A stretch of DNA of 64,000 nucleotides, taken from Clostridia bacterium. GTDB taxonomy: Bacteria > Bacillota > Clostridia > Christensenellales > Aristaeellaceae. This document shows positions 33,754 to 42,364 of the stretch, piece after piece. Position numbers and translations under genes: made by a program. Below the pieces are notes generated by a model. It did not search any database and had not been told where the DNA came from. It saw nothing but the letters and a program-made list of their open reading frames with translations. Each line of letters opens with the position of its first letter. The stretch's first letter is position 1. The DNA is taken from positions 53,792 through 117,791 of the forward strand of contig JAFZPV010000003.1 of NCBI GenBank assembly GCA_017552535.1, given 5' to 3'.

Positions 33754-36111
33754 TTATACGTTTGCAAGATACATGCTTGGACTGCCAAAGTAGGAAATCC
33801 AAACATACTTCTTCGCTCTCGTTATGGCCACGGCAAGACAGTTTGCTTCTTGCTTGAGGACATCTTCAGTATTGTCATCTTCAGCAGCCTTTTCCATTGC
33901 GCTTTTATCCGGCAGCACATCGTCATTAACAGAAACAACGTACATGCACGTAAACTCCATACCTTTTACCCTGTGCATCGTTGCTAAGCGTATACCTGGA
34001 AGCTCCGGACTGTTGGGCTGCTCGTTCGTTAACTTCAGGCAGACAACACCGATTTTGTTGAACTCCTTTTCGAAACGGTATAGCAGTTTATGCGTTCTCG
34101 CCACAATGCAAATCTCTTTCTCCGAGAAACCGACTTCAATGGCTTTACTGATATCCGCCGCTACCGCTCGGAATTCATCGACGAAGTTCACGAAGCCATG
34201 GATTTGCGGTTTGGGACCATGGAACAGGCATACACATTTATCCGAGTTGTCATCTCCCCCATCCAGATCATCATACTTAAAGCGTTGCTGGATACGTTTT
34301 GCCATCTCGGATATCTCTACTGTTGAACGGTAATTCAGTTGCAGTTCGCGCGAACGGTTGCTTATGCTGATTCCGCAGTTCTTCAACGAGGTATGGCTGC
34401 GGTATATGCGCTGTTTAGAGTCTCCGGAAAGGTAAATGTCATTCCTATGTTCGTTTCCGGCCATGGCTCGAAGCATCCTGAAAGTGGAGGCTTTGAAATC
34501 CTGGCATTCATCTACCAGTATATGCTGATAGATGCACAATTCGGGTTTCTCCTGAAAAACCTGCACGAGCATGTGCTGCGCCGTGCAAATGTCCACTACA
34601 TTACGGGCTTGACATATTCTTAGGAACTCTTTGAATACGTTCCAAATCTCTTCTCTGGATTTCCTGTCAAACTGCTTGCCTCGGCCCGTTCTGGCCGCAG
34701 CTTGATACTCTTCCAACGTATGGATATTCTGATCCTGAATGACCAGTTCCCACTCTTCCTCACAAAAATCAGGGGAAAAACGCGATTCTTTATCTGTATT
34801 CTTCAGGGCCTTTTCCCAGATCTTCTTCAAGCCAGCATATTCGAGTCTCAGGTTTTTGTGCTCCTTGAGCAAATCGAACGTGAGCTTGTCGAAGTTCTTG
34901 ACCAGTATTCTCGACATTTCATCCTTGGTGCATAGCAAGCCAAGTCTCTTCTCGATATCATCCGCGAGTGTTTTGTTGAACGTCGTAACCAGCACACACT
35001 TGCCAGCGGGACATTGCGCGGCTAACCGTTTTGCTCTGTGTATGATCACTATCGTCTTTCCGGTTCCCGCACAACCCGTAACACGTACAGGGCCGTTAAA
35101 ATCCGTTTGTACCAGTGTTTGCTGAACAGGATGAAGGAAAGTACGCCAAAGCTCATCCGGGTAATCCATTATTGCACGCAGAGCTTCCGTATTGGATATA
35201 GTCGCACATTCAGCCAACGTTATGGGATTGGCCATGGCTTTCTCGTAATCGTCCTCGTCCACGGGCTTACTGGATTTAAAGCTCTGGTTGAATATATGAT
35301 CTACAGATTGACCGTTTCTGAGGGCATACAGCGATTGCATTGCAATGTCCGGCAAACTGCCGTCAAGGCTTGTAAGCTCTTCGTCGCTCTTGATGAGCCG
35401 GACTCTTTCCAAGTATTCATATGGAATACCCAGCATCAGCAGATCGTTGTCCGAAACAGACTCAAACAGCGGTGTTTGAGTCAATGTGGACGTTATCGTA
35501 ATGCCAGACAGGTCAAGCGGACTGGAGAAGACATTCCTGTAGAGTTGCATCGCGTCTTCAACATCAGTTCCGCTGAGAATATATTCCAGTGTCGCATATG
35601 CAGGTTCAGGCACTTTATCCTTGAATACCGCCAGCTGCTGTTTGGTGAAAACGCGCGTCCTCAGCACTGGCCAGAATTCTTCCGGTATACCCATCTCCTG
35701 CAGGTGCTTATCCCATAGCTTGTGCAAACGCGAATATGACAGCGCAGTATTCGGGTCTTGTGTGATCTTTTCCGGGACAACCCGCTTAACTTCCCTACCA
35801 CCGGTAACGGGGTTTATGCCAGAAACGTGTTTATCCGCCCAAGTATATGCGTTATCATGCGTGTCAACAAACTGCAGAAAAATCAGATTGCTTTGGTTCG
35901 GCCATTGGAAGATGAGACGGTAATTGTCGTCCACACGCAGAGAATAAACATCATTCGCATTTAATTTCTCAATATGCAAACCTTTAGCCTTCGGGTTCAA
36001 GACCAGCTTTTGCGCAGAGTCAAGCACCTTGTTTTTGATGTTCTTCGGAAGGTTTTTACAGGCTTTGGAGTACGTTTTATCCTGGACGAGCTGGTATTCT
36101 GCGGTACTCAA
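33754..36111 (-). CDS. RelE/ParE-like domain fused to a UvrD-type helicase
   Basis: A 785-residue protein. Residues about 8-95 resemble the RelE/ParE fold (FKNLPK-like ACKNLPKNIKNKVLD, HIEKLNANDVYSLRVDDNYR, VDTHDNAYTWADKH). A middle region (about 100-325) is unassigned. The rest is an SF1 helicase: VTGCAGTGKTIVI near 342, ILVDECQDF near 532, GDSKQRIYR, LNYRST, TMHRVKGMEF near 710 and a final VAITRAKKYVWIS. A TTG start at 36111 is chosen: AAGGGGG lies upstream, and the deduced transcription start lies inside the longer frame. Such fusions are known but poorly studied; DNA maintenance or defence is possible. Its last 63 codons are duplicated near attR. Confidence 0.78.
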   Translation of the reverse strand: MSTAEYQLVQDKTYSKACKNLPKNIKNKVLDSAQKLVLNPKAKGLHIEKLNANDVYSLRVDDNYRLIFQWPNQSNLIFLQFVDTHDNAYTWADKHVSGINPVTGGREVKRVVPEKITQDPNTALSYSRLHKLWDKHLQEMGIPEEFWPVLRTRVFTKQQLAVFKDKVPEPAYATLEYILSGTDVEDAMQLYRNVFSSPLDLSGITITSTLTQTPLFESVSDNDLLMLGIPYEYLERVRLIKSDEELTSLDGSLPDIAMQSLYALRNGQSVDHIFNQSFKSSKPVDEDDYEKAMANPITLAECATISNTEALRAIMDYPDELWRTFLHPVQQTLVQTDFNGPVRVTGCAGTGKTIVIIHRAKRLAAQCPAGKCVLVTTFNKTLADDIEKRLGLLCTKDEMSRILVKNFDKLTFDLLKEHKNLRLEYAGLKKIWEKALKNTDKESRFSPDFCEEEWELVIQDQNIHTLEEYQAAARTGRGKQFDRKSREEIWNVFKEFLRICQARNVVDICTAQHMLVQVFQEKPELCIYQHILVDECQDFKASTFRMLRAMAGNEHRNDIYLSGDSKQRIYRSHTSLKNCGISISNRSRELQLNYRSTVEISEMAKRIQQRFKYDDLDGGDDNSDKCVCLFHGPKPQIHGFVNFVDEFRAVAADISKAIEVGFSEKEICIVARTHKLLYRFEKEFNKIGVVCLKLTNEQPNSPELPGIRLATMHRVKGMEFTCMYVVSVNDDVLPDKSAMEKAAEDDNTEDVLKQEANCLAVAITRAKKYVWISYFGSPSMYLANV

Positions 36112-36148
36112 ACTCGAAGCCCCCTTTTTGCTGCGTTGAATTGACAAG

Positions 36149-36178
36149 ATTATAAATCCCCAGTTATGTTCCTGTCAA
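36149..36178 (-). promoter_or_regulatory. Promoter of the RelE-UvrD gene
   Basis: Minus-strand TTGACA (36173-36178), 18-nt spacer, TATAAT (36149-36154). The expected transcription start, near 36142, supports the TTG at 36111 as translation start. Confidence 0.75.
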
Positions 36179-36220
36179 TATTATGTGTAAAAGAATAAGG
36201 CACCTAAGCATTGGTATTAC

Positions 36221-36249
36221 TTGATTATCGTTTCCGCTCATGGTATTAT
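36221..36249 (+). promoter_or_regulatory. Promoter of the second helicase gene
   Basis: TTGATT (36221-36226), 17-nt spacer, TATTAT (36244-36249) with TGG before it (extended -10). It stands back to back with the RelE-UvrD promoter; the two -35 boxes are about 42 bp apart. Confidence 0.65.
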
Positions 36250-36380
36250 TGTAATGGGGGCAATTGGGGCCTACTTATTGACGATCCGGTTTGAATACCA
36301 TGTTTTCTCATTCAGGAAAGAAACAGTGCTTTACTTATTGTTTCATGCCGATTATCGAACAATGCAAAGGAGAAACGTAT

Positions 36381-37457
36381 ATGTCCCTTGATCTCAGCTT
36401 ACTTTCCAGTGATCAGCTTAAACCGGTCACAAGCAATTCCCGATTTATCTGTGTTACAGCGGGAGCAGGAAGCGGCAAAACACGTGTGCTTACGTACCGA
36501 TTTGCGTACCTTTTCGATCAAAGGCATGTTCCTAAATCCAGAATTCTCTGTGTGACCTTTACCAAGAAAGCAACGCAGGAGATGCGCGACAGGATTAAAG
36601 GGCTTATATCAACCAGCGTAGACACAGTTATGACGCTAAATTCTCTTGGCTATCATATACTGGTGGATGAGATATACCGCATAGGCTGGGAAAACTGTTG
36701 GGAGACTCTTGTCAGCACAAGAGATAGCCTCAAAAAGCTAAAGCAGATTATCGATATGGATGACCATCTTCTAGCCGGTACATCTTTAGAGGACTTCTTC
36801 AGTATCGTCTCCAAACGAAAGGTTGCCACCGATTACCTGAAGTATCTTGTACCCGATGAAGAAACAGACATTGATCAGATAATCTCGCATGCGAAAGAAA
36901 CAGCTATAAGCCTTTCTAATGCTTCATGCCTAACCAAGGAGCAAAGAAAGCAACTGAAGGAAGCAAAAGAGGCACTACTGTTCTACAGGTATCTCCAACT
37001 ACAGACCCAAGAAGATAGATTTATCGACTTTACAGACCAAATCTGCATACCGCTGATGATGTTCGACAAGTTTCCAGACATGCTGGAAAAATGGAGCAGC
37101 CGGTATGACCATATTCTCGTGGACGAATTTCAGGATGTATCACTGCAGGATTATAAGTTATGTGAAAAGCTTACAGGGGAACATACAAGCCTGTTCGTCG
37201 TAGGTGACCCAGATCAGATGATCTACGGCTGGCGTGATGCAGACTGCATGTACTTGCGAGAATTTGCCAATACACATCGCGGAACAGCCTGCTTCGAGCT
37301 CAGCACGAATTATCGCAGTACAAAGCAGATTGTTGAAGCGGCAAATCATCTTATCCGCTGCAACACAGACACACACAACAGCAAACGATACATGACTGCG
37401 TATAACGAAGCGGACGGGCCAAAAGTCAAGTATGCTGCTTACTATAAAGCAGTCTAG
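36381..37457 (+). pseudogene. SF1 (UvrD/PcrA-like) helicase, C-terminally truncated
   Basis: A 358-residue frame beginning MSLDLSLLSSDQLKPVTSNS, with AAGGAG 8 nt upstream. It holds the Q motif, Walker A TAGAGSGKTRVLT (about 26-38), Ia TFTKKATQEMRDR, II LVDEFQD (about 248-254), III VVGDPDQMIYGWRDAD and IV STNYRSTKQIVEAA. Motifs V and VI and the whole 2A C-terminal part are missing: the frame stops after VKYAAYYKAV. UvrD-type helicases need those motifs, so this is probably a broken gene. It could instead be half of a split enzyme. Confidence 0.75.
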
Positions 37458-37741
37458 AGTTTGGTCAGATTTAGCAGACTATTATCTGGCTTTACAATAT
37501 GATTGGAATCTAGTAAACAACGGCAAAGGGTGGGGATTTAATCAAAGAATTGGGACTGAGATGATGAACGCATTCCTTACTGTGCACAACCCATATGTGG
37601 CTCAGTATGTAAGATGCCTTAACGCTCCTCTACTCGGTTCAAGTTCACAATCTGTGGACGACAAATAGCCTCCTGTGTTTTATTATCTTACCACAGAAGG
37701 CCATCTCGTTTCATGTATTTACAGAGATTTCTTCACAGGCT
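37458..37741. other. Unassigned stretch after the truncated helicase
   Basis: An open frame of 78 codons (37432-37668, plus) overlaps the helicase end; its part YDWNLVNNGKGWGFNQRIGT and on is not recognised and has no ribosome binding site. It may be the tail of another gene joined to the helicase by deletion. After it comes AT-rich sequence without recognisable signals up to the duplicated segment. Confidence 0.3.
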
Positions 37742-37930
37742 CATGCTTGGACTGCCAAAGTAGGAAATCCAAACATACTTCTTCGCTCTCGTTATGGCCA
37801 CGGCAAGGCAGTTTGCTTCTTGCTTGAGGACATCTTCAGTATTGTCATCTTCAGCAGCCTTTTCCATTGCGCTTTTATCCGGCAGCACATCGTCATTGAC
37901 AGAAACAACGTACATGCACGTAAACTCCAT
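37733..37930 (-). pseudogene. Duplicated 3' end of the RelE-UvrD gene
   Basis: Bases 37742-37930 match 33772-33960 with two differences in 189 positions. They encode the last part of the helicase (MEFTCMYVVSVNDDVLPDKS to YFGSPSM) and then end SL-stop instead of YLANV-stop. The match breaks exactly where the right attachment repeat begins. There is no start signal, so it is a non-functional fragment produced by recombination or left by a related element. Confidence 0.88.
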
Positions 37931-37993
37931 TCTAACGAATCTTCCCGCTCTTTTTTGCGCTAATCGCACAAAAAAGTTCCTATTCCGCCACAG
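37929..37993 (+). repeat. Right attachment-site repeat (attR), 65 bp
   Basis: Identical to 28109-28173. It defines a 9.8-kb element between the two repeats. Downstream similarity to the attL flank (CAG, four bases, AGGAGTAC) continues into an integrase stump, so this repeat is also the left end of an older element. Confidence 0.88.
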
Positions 37994-38072
37994 ACGAGGA
38001 GTACTTTGTCGTGATTTATACCCCCAATGCACCCCTTATCTTATTCCTCGACATGGGTTTTCTCTGACATTT

Positions 38073-38195
38073 TTATCGTTTACAGTCAGCGTAAATGCCG
38101 TCAATGACATGTTGCATCCTTATGCTGCTCTGTTGCATCATTTCCTCAGAGACCGTTTGAATGTTTTTTTCCATGTGTCATTCTGCAAAGCCGAC
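38073..38195 (-). pseudogene. C-terminal stump of a second integrase
   Basis: On the minus strand, 38174-38073 reads MEKNIQTVSEEMMQQSSIRM and then QHVIDGIYADCKR-stop, which aligns with the end of the intact integrase (YGHVSEKMHTAASEKMQLVIDQLNSNCK). An in-frame TGA at 38180-38178 and a shifted match upstream show decay. The downstream 20 bases ACATGGGTTTTCTCTGACAT (38051-38070) also match 28253-28272 with one difference. It is the remnant of an earlier element at the same site. Confidence 0.8.
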
Positions 38196-38202
38196 TTCGT
38201 GA

Positions 38203-38231
38203 TTGAAATACCGGATCTTTCGTGGTATTAT
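38203..38231 (+). promoter_or_regulatory. Promoter of the SGNH hydrolase gene
   Basis: TTGAAA (38203-38208), 17-nt spacer, TATTAT (38226-38231) with TGG directly before it. It marks the return to host genes. Confidence 0.7.
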
Positions 38232-38319
38232 GACGATATCAATCTGGGAAGGATTTAGCTTGCCGCGTTTGACGGCATATGCATGTCCGGAAGCAAACCT
38301 GTCCAAGGGAGGGATCGAT

Positions 38320-38904
38320 ATGCAAAGAGCGGTTTTGTTGGGGGATTCCATTCGTCAGGGATATGAAAGATATGTGAGGGAGCTTTTGGAAGACAGGGCG
38401 GAGATATGCGCGCCCGGGGAAAACTGCCGGTTTGCAGGATATATGTTTATCAGCATGCCCGCGTGGGCCAGGGAGTTTGGAAAGCCCGAGGAGGTGTCAC
38501 TCGTTCACTGGAACAGCGGACACTGGGACTGTGCCCATTTCGACGATTCACCCGAACCTTACAGCACGGTGGAAGAGTACGCGGCGTGGCTTGAGCGCGT
38601 GCACCGGGCGATCGTCAAGCATTTTCCGAATGCGCAGATCGTTTTCGCCACCACGACGCTGGTGGATATGACGAAGTATCCCGCGATGGTGAACCGGCGG
38701 AGCAATGACGAGATCAAAGCATACAACGACGCGGCCCTCAGAGTGATGAACGGCCTGGGCGTTACGGTAAACGATCTGGCGGGGCTGTCTTCGCGGTTCT
38801 CCTCTTCATATTATGCAGATGCCGTGCACATGAACGAAGATGGTTACCGCGCCCTCGCGGCGCAGGTGGCGGACGTGATCGCGCGGCATCTGGACAAAAG
38901 GTGA
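38320..38904 (+). CDS. SGNH/GDSL-type hydrolase (esterase)
   Basis: A 194-residue cytoplasmic SGNH hydrolase. The nucleophile Ser is in LLGDSIRQGY (6-15); block III Asn is probably in HWNSGHWD (about 66-73); the catalytic Asp and His are in YYADAVHMNEDGY (about 169-181). Such enzymes deacetylate sugars or cleave short esters. The ATG at 38320 with AGGGAGGG upstream is preferred to longer starts that run into the promoter. It is followed by a terminator. Confidence 0.88.
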   Translation: MQRAVLLGDSIRQGYERYVRELLEDRAEICAPGENCRFAGYMFISMPAWAREFGKPEEVSLVHWNSGHWDCAHFDDSPEPYSTVEEYAAWLERVHRAIVKHFPNAQIVFATTTLVDMTKYPAMVNRRSNDEIKAYNDAALRVMNGLGVTVNDLAGLSSRFSSSYYADAVHMNEDGYRALAAQVADVIARHLDKR

Positions 38905-38941
38905 AGCGGGCGGCTCGATTAACACTTGGTGGTTTTTAGGC

Positions 38942-38964
38942 AGGCGCTCAGATATGCGCCTTTT
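38942..38964 (+). terminator. Terminator after the SGNH hydrolase
   Basis: A 6-bp stem AGGCGC/GCGCCT with an 8-nt loop followed by TTT, 38 nt after the stop codon. Confidence 0.6.
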
Positions 38965-39035
38965 CGCATCGGCTCAAAACCGGCGCGCTGCAGGCCGGAT
39001 TCAGCGCCGGAACACAGTATTCAGGAGGGAACGGT

Positions 39036-40112
39036 ATGGAAAAGAAACTGAGGGTCGCGGTGATCGGAACGGGCGGAATGGGTTCTTCCCATGTGAGATG
39101 GTGGTCACAGAATCCGCGCGCGGAGATCATAGCGCTGTGCGATCTGAAGCCCGAGAAGTGCAGAAAAGCTCTGGAAAAGGCTGGCCTGGAACAGGACGTC
39201 CCGGTGTATGCGGATTATAAGGAACTGATCGGGCGCGAAGCGCTGGACGCCGTAGACATCTGCACCTCCAACGACTTTCACTCCATCATCGCCGTGTATG
39301 CCCTGGAAAAAGGGCTGCACGTGTTCTGCGAAAAGCCGGACGCCGTCAACGCGCAGGAAGCCATGCGCATGAAGGAAGCTTCCGAAAAGGCAGGCAGGGT
39401 GCTGATGGTGATGCGCAACAACCGGTATTACTCCAACTCCAGGTATCTCAAGCAGTTCATCGAGGACGGCAAGGCCGGCGAGATCTACTGCGGGCGCTGC
39501 GGCTGGATACGCCGGCGCGGCATCCCCGGCAGGGGCGGCTGGTTCACCACCAAGGCAAGATCCGGCGGCGGACCGCTCATCGACCTGGGGGTGCACATGA
39601 TCGACCTGGCCATATGGCTGATGGGCAATCCCGCGCCTGTATCGGTTTCGGGCTGCACGTTTGCCAAGTTTGCCGAGAATCAGGCCAAGGCGGATTCCGA
39701 GCATGCCGCTTTCGGCGAAAAGGTGGCAGACGGGATATTTGACGTGGAAGACCTGGCTATGGGCTTTATCCGCTTCGACAACGGCGCATGCCTGCAGATC
39801 GAATTCAGCTGGGCTTCCAATATCGAAAAGGAAAAGCGCTTCGTGGAGCTGCGGGGCACGAAGGCCGGCTTCAGCTGGAACGAAGACGGCAGCTGCGGCA
39901 TCTGGACCGAAGACGAGCACGGCACACTGGCGGACATAAAGCCTTACACTGGCGAAATGGGCTCCGGTCACGCGAGGGCTCTCGATCATTTTACCTCGAT
40001 CGTATTGGACGGTGCCAAACCCGATTACGTGCCCCAGCAGGGCGTAAACATGATACGCATTCTGGACGCCCTGTACGAATCGGCCCGCACCGGCAGGGAG
40101 GTCAGGATCTGA
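39036..40112 (+). CDS. Gfo/Idh/MocA family oxidoreductase
   Basis: An NAD(P)-dependent sugar or cyclitol dehydrogenase of 358 residues. The nucleotide loop is VAVIGTGGMGSSHVRWW (7-23), and the conserved EKP motif lies in HVFCEKPDAVN (about 95-105). A later substrate-side tract is GGGPLIDLGVHMIDLAIWLM with Asp and His as in the family's active site. Substrate is unknown. AGGAGGG lies 8 nt before the start. Confidence 0.92.
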   Translation: MEKKLRVAVIGTGGMGSSHVRWWSQNPRAEIIALCDLKPEKCRKALEKAGLEQDVPVYADYKELIGREALDAVDICTSNDFHSIIAVYALEKGLHVFCEKPDAVNAQEAMRMKEASEKAGRVLMVMRNNRYYSNSRYLKQFIEDGKAGEIYCGRCGWIRRRGIPGRGGWFTTKARSGGGPLIDLGVHMIDLAIWLMGNPAPVSVSGCTFAKFAENQAKADSEHAAFGEKVADGIFDVEDLAMGFIRFDNGACLQIEFSWASNIEKEKRFVELRGTKAGFSWNEDGSCGIWTEDEHGTLADIKPYTGEMGSGHARALDHFTSIVLDGAKPDYVPQQGVNMIRILDALYESARTGREVRI

Positions 40113-40146
40113 CCGGCGCTTCGCGGGCAGAATCCTATAAAAGAAG

Positions 40147-40959
40147 GTGTTGCAGCTGACTTCCATACCCATATACAAAGGCAGAAAGATCAACCGGATG
40201 CTGTGCATCCTTTTTCTGGTGCTTTTTGCCGTTTCACTGGTGTCAGCCGTTCTGGTATCGGATATCGCCGTCATCTTCGCACAGATCACAGGCGCATTCG
40301 CCCTGCTGTACGGTATCCTGTGGGCCTTCTGGGCCCGAAAGGAAAGCAAGGCGGAACAGGCGCTGCAGGAACGCGCAAAGCTTATGGATGCGCCTAAGGA
40401 GCCGGACGGGTTCAGCCAGGCCGAATACCTGCTGCCGAAGGAAAGACTCACAGGCGCGGCCCTGCAAAGGTTCCGCAGCATCCTCAAAGGAGCGGCCATC
40501 GCGGCGCTCGTCGTTTTCGCGCTCATCACAGGCTCCATGCTGTGGAAAGGGACGTTTGGCGGCTTTACGCACGCGCTCGGCATCCTTTTCTTCAGCACCG
40601 TGATCACGCTTCCCGGAATCATCGTGCAAGGGGTCATCTATTTCAGGTATCAAAAGACCGTTCCGCGGAAGATCTGCCTGTATCCCGGCGAAATGGTGAT
40701 CGACGAAAGATCGTATTATGCCCGGGATATCCGGGATGTGCGCATCACTCCGAACCGGATATACAACGCAAATTCGCCGTCTGTTTTCCGGGAGATGACG
40801 CTGCGCACAGCTCAAGGCGAAAAGCGCTGCCTCATCGACTTCAGAGCAGCGTCCCCGGGCCAGGGGATCTGCTGGGAGCAATACCCCCAATTTGCGGAAG
40901 ATCTCTCCAAATGGGGACTGGCGAACGGCGTTGAAGTAACGGTAGCCTACATGGATTAA
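40147..40959 (+). CDS. Membrane protein of unknown function
   Basis: A protein of about 270 residues with four probable membrane segments: two near the N-terminus (about 19-60) and two in the middle (about 115-165), separated by a charged cytoplasmic loop. The C-terminal 90 residues are soluble, with a beta-rich PH-like look (KICLYPGEMVIDERSYYARD). The start is uncertain: AAGAAGG lies at the GTG 40147, so TTG 40150 or a later codon may be used. A strong terminator follows. Confidence 0.65.
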   Translation: MLQLTSIPIYKGRKINRMLCILFLVLFAVSLVSAVLVSDIAVIFAQITGAFALLYGILWAFWARKESKAEQALQERAKLMDAPKEPDGFSQAEYLLPKERLTGAALQRFRSILKGAAIAALVVFALITGSMLWKGTFGGFTHALGILFFSTVITLPGIIVQGVIYFRYQKTVPRKICLYPGEMVIDERSYYARDIRDVRITPNRIYNANSPSVFREMTLRTAQGEKRCLIDFRAASPGQGICWEQYPQFAEDLSKWGLANGVEVTVAYMD

Positions 40960-40975
40960 TAGTCATCAGGCTTGG

Positions 40976-41021
40976 AAAGGCTCCCCGCCTTCGGGACGGT
41001 GTCCCGGCGCAGGGAGCCTTT
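40976..41021 (+). terminator. Terminator between convergent genes
   Basis: Outer stem AAAGGCTCCC/GGGAGCCTTT around an inner GC-rich hairpin, followed by TCGTG. It lies between the membrane-protein gene and the convergent aminopeptidase gene and could act in both directions. Confidence 0.75.
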
Positions 41022-41051
41022 TCGTGACGTTTTGGCTGTGCCGTTATTATT

Positions 41052-41849
41052 TTACAGTACCCAGTAAAAGAACTTGAGGATGTCCATGTAGTCGCGGCTT
41101 TCGTACCTCACGGTGCGCGCGCCGGTCTTTACACAGCCGGGATACCATCTGGCGCCTTCGGCTTTGAAGTGCTCCTTGAAGCTGATCTCCGCCTTGAAGC
41201 TGGACGGCATCGGGAACAGGCACTCCTCCCTGCCCTTCTCCAGGCACTCCCGCGCGGCATTATGGATGCGCTCCACGGCCACGCTCGGGTGGATCGAAAT
41301 GCAGCCCGCTCCCCTGCCCTCGTTTACGGGCACCGTCACGGTGCCGGGACAGTGGGCGTTCATCCAGTCGCACAGCCCCTTGTCGCCGGTGAGCAGATAA
41401 ACGGGAACGCGGTAATACGACGCGATCAGGCTGTTGATCATCAGCTCCGGACAGAGCTCGTCGTTCAGCTTGACGAAGTTGTTCTGGGTGTTCATGGTGT
41501 GGGAAAGGGGATTGGTGTCCATCTCCGCGGCGGAGTGATAGCCGGTGAAGAACACGCCGCCGAAGCTTTCGTCGATGCCCGCCATCATGGAAAGGGGCGT
41601 TCTCCCCCATCCGCGGAAGATGCGCGCCTGTTCGGGCAGAACGTTTGGATCGATGTTGCGGGCGCTGTCGTGGGCGTCTTTTACCAGCACGTCTTCAGCG
41701 CCGGCTTCGATCGCGCCCCGGCACGCGGCTGCGCACTCCGCGCTCATCTGGGCGCGGAAATGATCGTAGAGGTCCTTTCCTTTATCGGTCTCGCACCAGG
41801 CGGTGATGCCGCAGGTGCCCTCCATATCGGATGAAACAAATATCTTCAT
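41052..41849 (-). CDS. M55 family D-aminopeptidase (DppA-like)
   Basis: A 265-residue zinc peptidase of family M55, which cleaves D-amino-acid dipeptides, likely from peptidoglycan turnover. The family signature SSDMEGTCGI is at 6-15 (Asp and Glu are metal ligands). Further metal and active-site histidines are in VKDAHDSARN (about 56-65) and FFTGYHSAAE (about 100-109), and HTMN follows. Its ATG overlaps the rsfS stop (ATGA), so the two genes are cotranscribed. Confidence 0.93.
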   Translation of the reverse strand: MKIFVSSDMEGTCGITAWCETDKGKDLYDHFRAQMSAECAAACRGAIEAGAEDVLVKDAHDSARNIDPNVLPEQARIFRGWGRTPLSMMAGIDESFGGVFFTGYHSAAEMDTNPLSHTMNTQNNFVKLNDELCPELMINSLIASYYRVPVYLLTGDKGLCDWMNAHCPGTVTVPVNEGRGAGCISIHPSVAVERIHNAARECLEKGREECLFPMPSSFKAEISFKEHFKAEGARWYPGCVKTGARTVRYESRDYMDILKFFYWVL

Positions 41850-42223
41850 TTGCTGCCTGCTTCCTCGTCAGACTGCGCTTCGAAGGGAACGCGGTTGGTG
41901 CCGTCGTCCCAGAGGCGCTCGAGATTGTAGTGCTCCCTCTCCTCCTGATGGAAGATATGCACGATCACGGAACTGTAATCCAGCACGATCCAGCGGGATT
42001 CCCGCACGCCGTCGTTGCGGCGGAACGCGATGCCCTCCTCCAGGAGCTTGTCCGAGACCTCTTCGTACAGGGCGTGCACCGCCTGGACGCTGCGACCGCT
42101 GGCGATGACGAAATAATCCGTGATGGACGTAAGGTGATCCACCTTCAGGATCGTGATGTTGGACGCTTTTTTGGAATCGAGGATCTCCGCTACGCGCAGG
42201 GCGAGCTGATCAGGTGTTCTCAT
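41846..42223 (-). CDS. rsfS: Ribosomal silencing factor RsfS
   Basis: RsfS binds L14 of the large subunit and blocks 30S joining when nutrients run low. The 125-residue protein shows DHLTSITDYFVIASGRSVQAV (about 29-49; key tract), ESRWIVLDYSSVIVHIFHQE (about 74-93) and the terminal YNLERLWDD. GGAGG lies upstream. It precedes a D-aminopeptidase gene rather than its more common neighbours nadD and yqeK. Confidence 0.95.
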   Translation of the reverse strand: MRTPDQLALRVAEILDSKKASNITILKVDHLTSITDYFVIASGRSVQAVHALYEEVSDKLLEEGIAFRRNDGVRESRWIVLDYSSVIVHIFHQEEREHYNLERLWDDGTNRVPFEAQSDEEAGSK

Positions 42224-42255
42224 TGGCTGCCTCCGTTCTTTATTTGCCTGAGTCT

Positions 42256-42284
42256 ATTATACATGAAACCTGCCGGCTTTGCAA
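42256..42284 (-). promoter_or_regulatory. rsfS promoter
   Basis: Minus-strand TTGCAA (42279-42284), 17-nt spacer, TATAAT (42256-42261) with TG before it; 33 nt from the rsfS start. Confidence 0.8.
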
Positions 42285-42364
42285 GCGTTATCGGATTCAA
42301 ACGCGAAAGCCGAAACACATAGACGGACTATGCACTATAAACGCCTGACCTTAGTCCCAGGCGG

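Noticed and set aside
38050-38200. Intact second integrase
   Set aside because: Only about 33 C-terminal codons are open, an in-frame stop precedes them, and the rest of the gene is missing.
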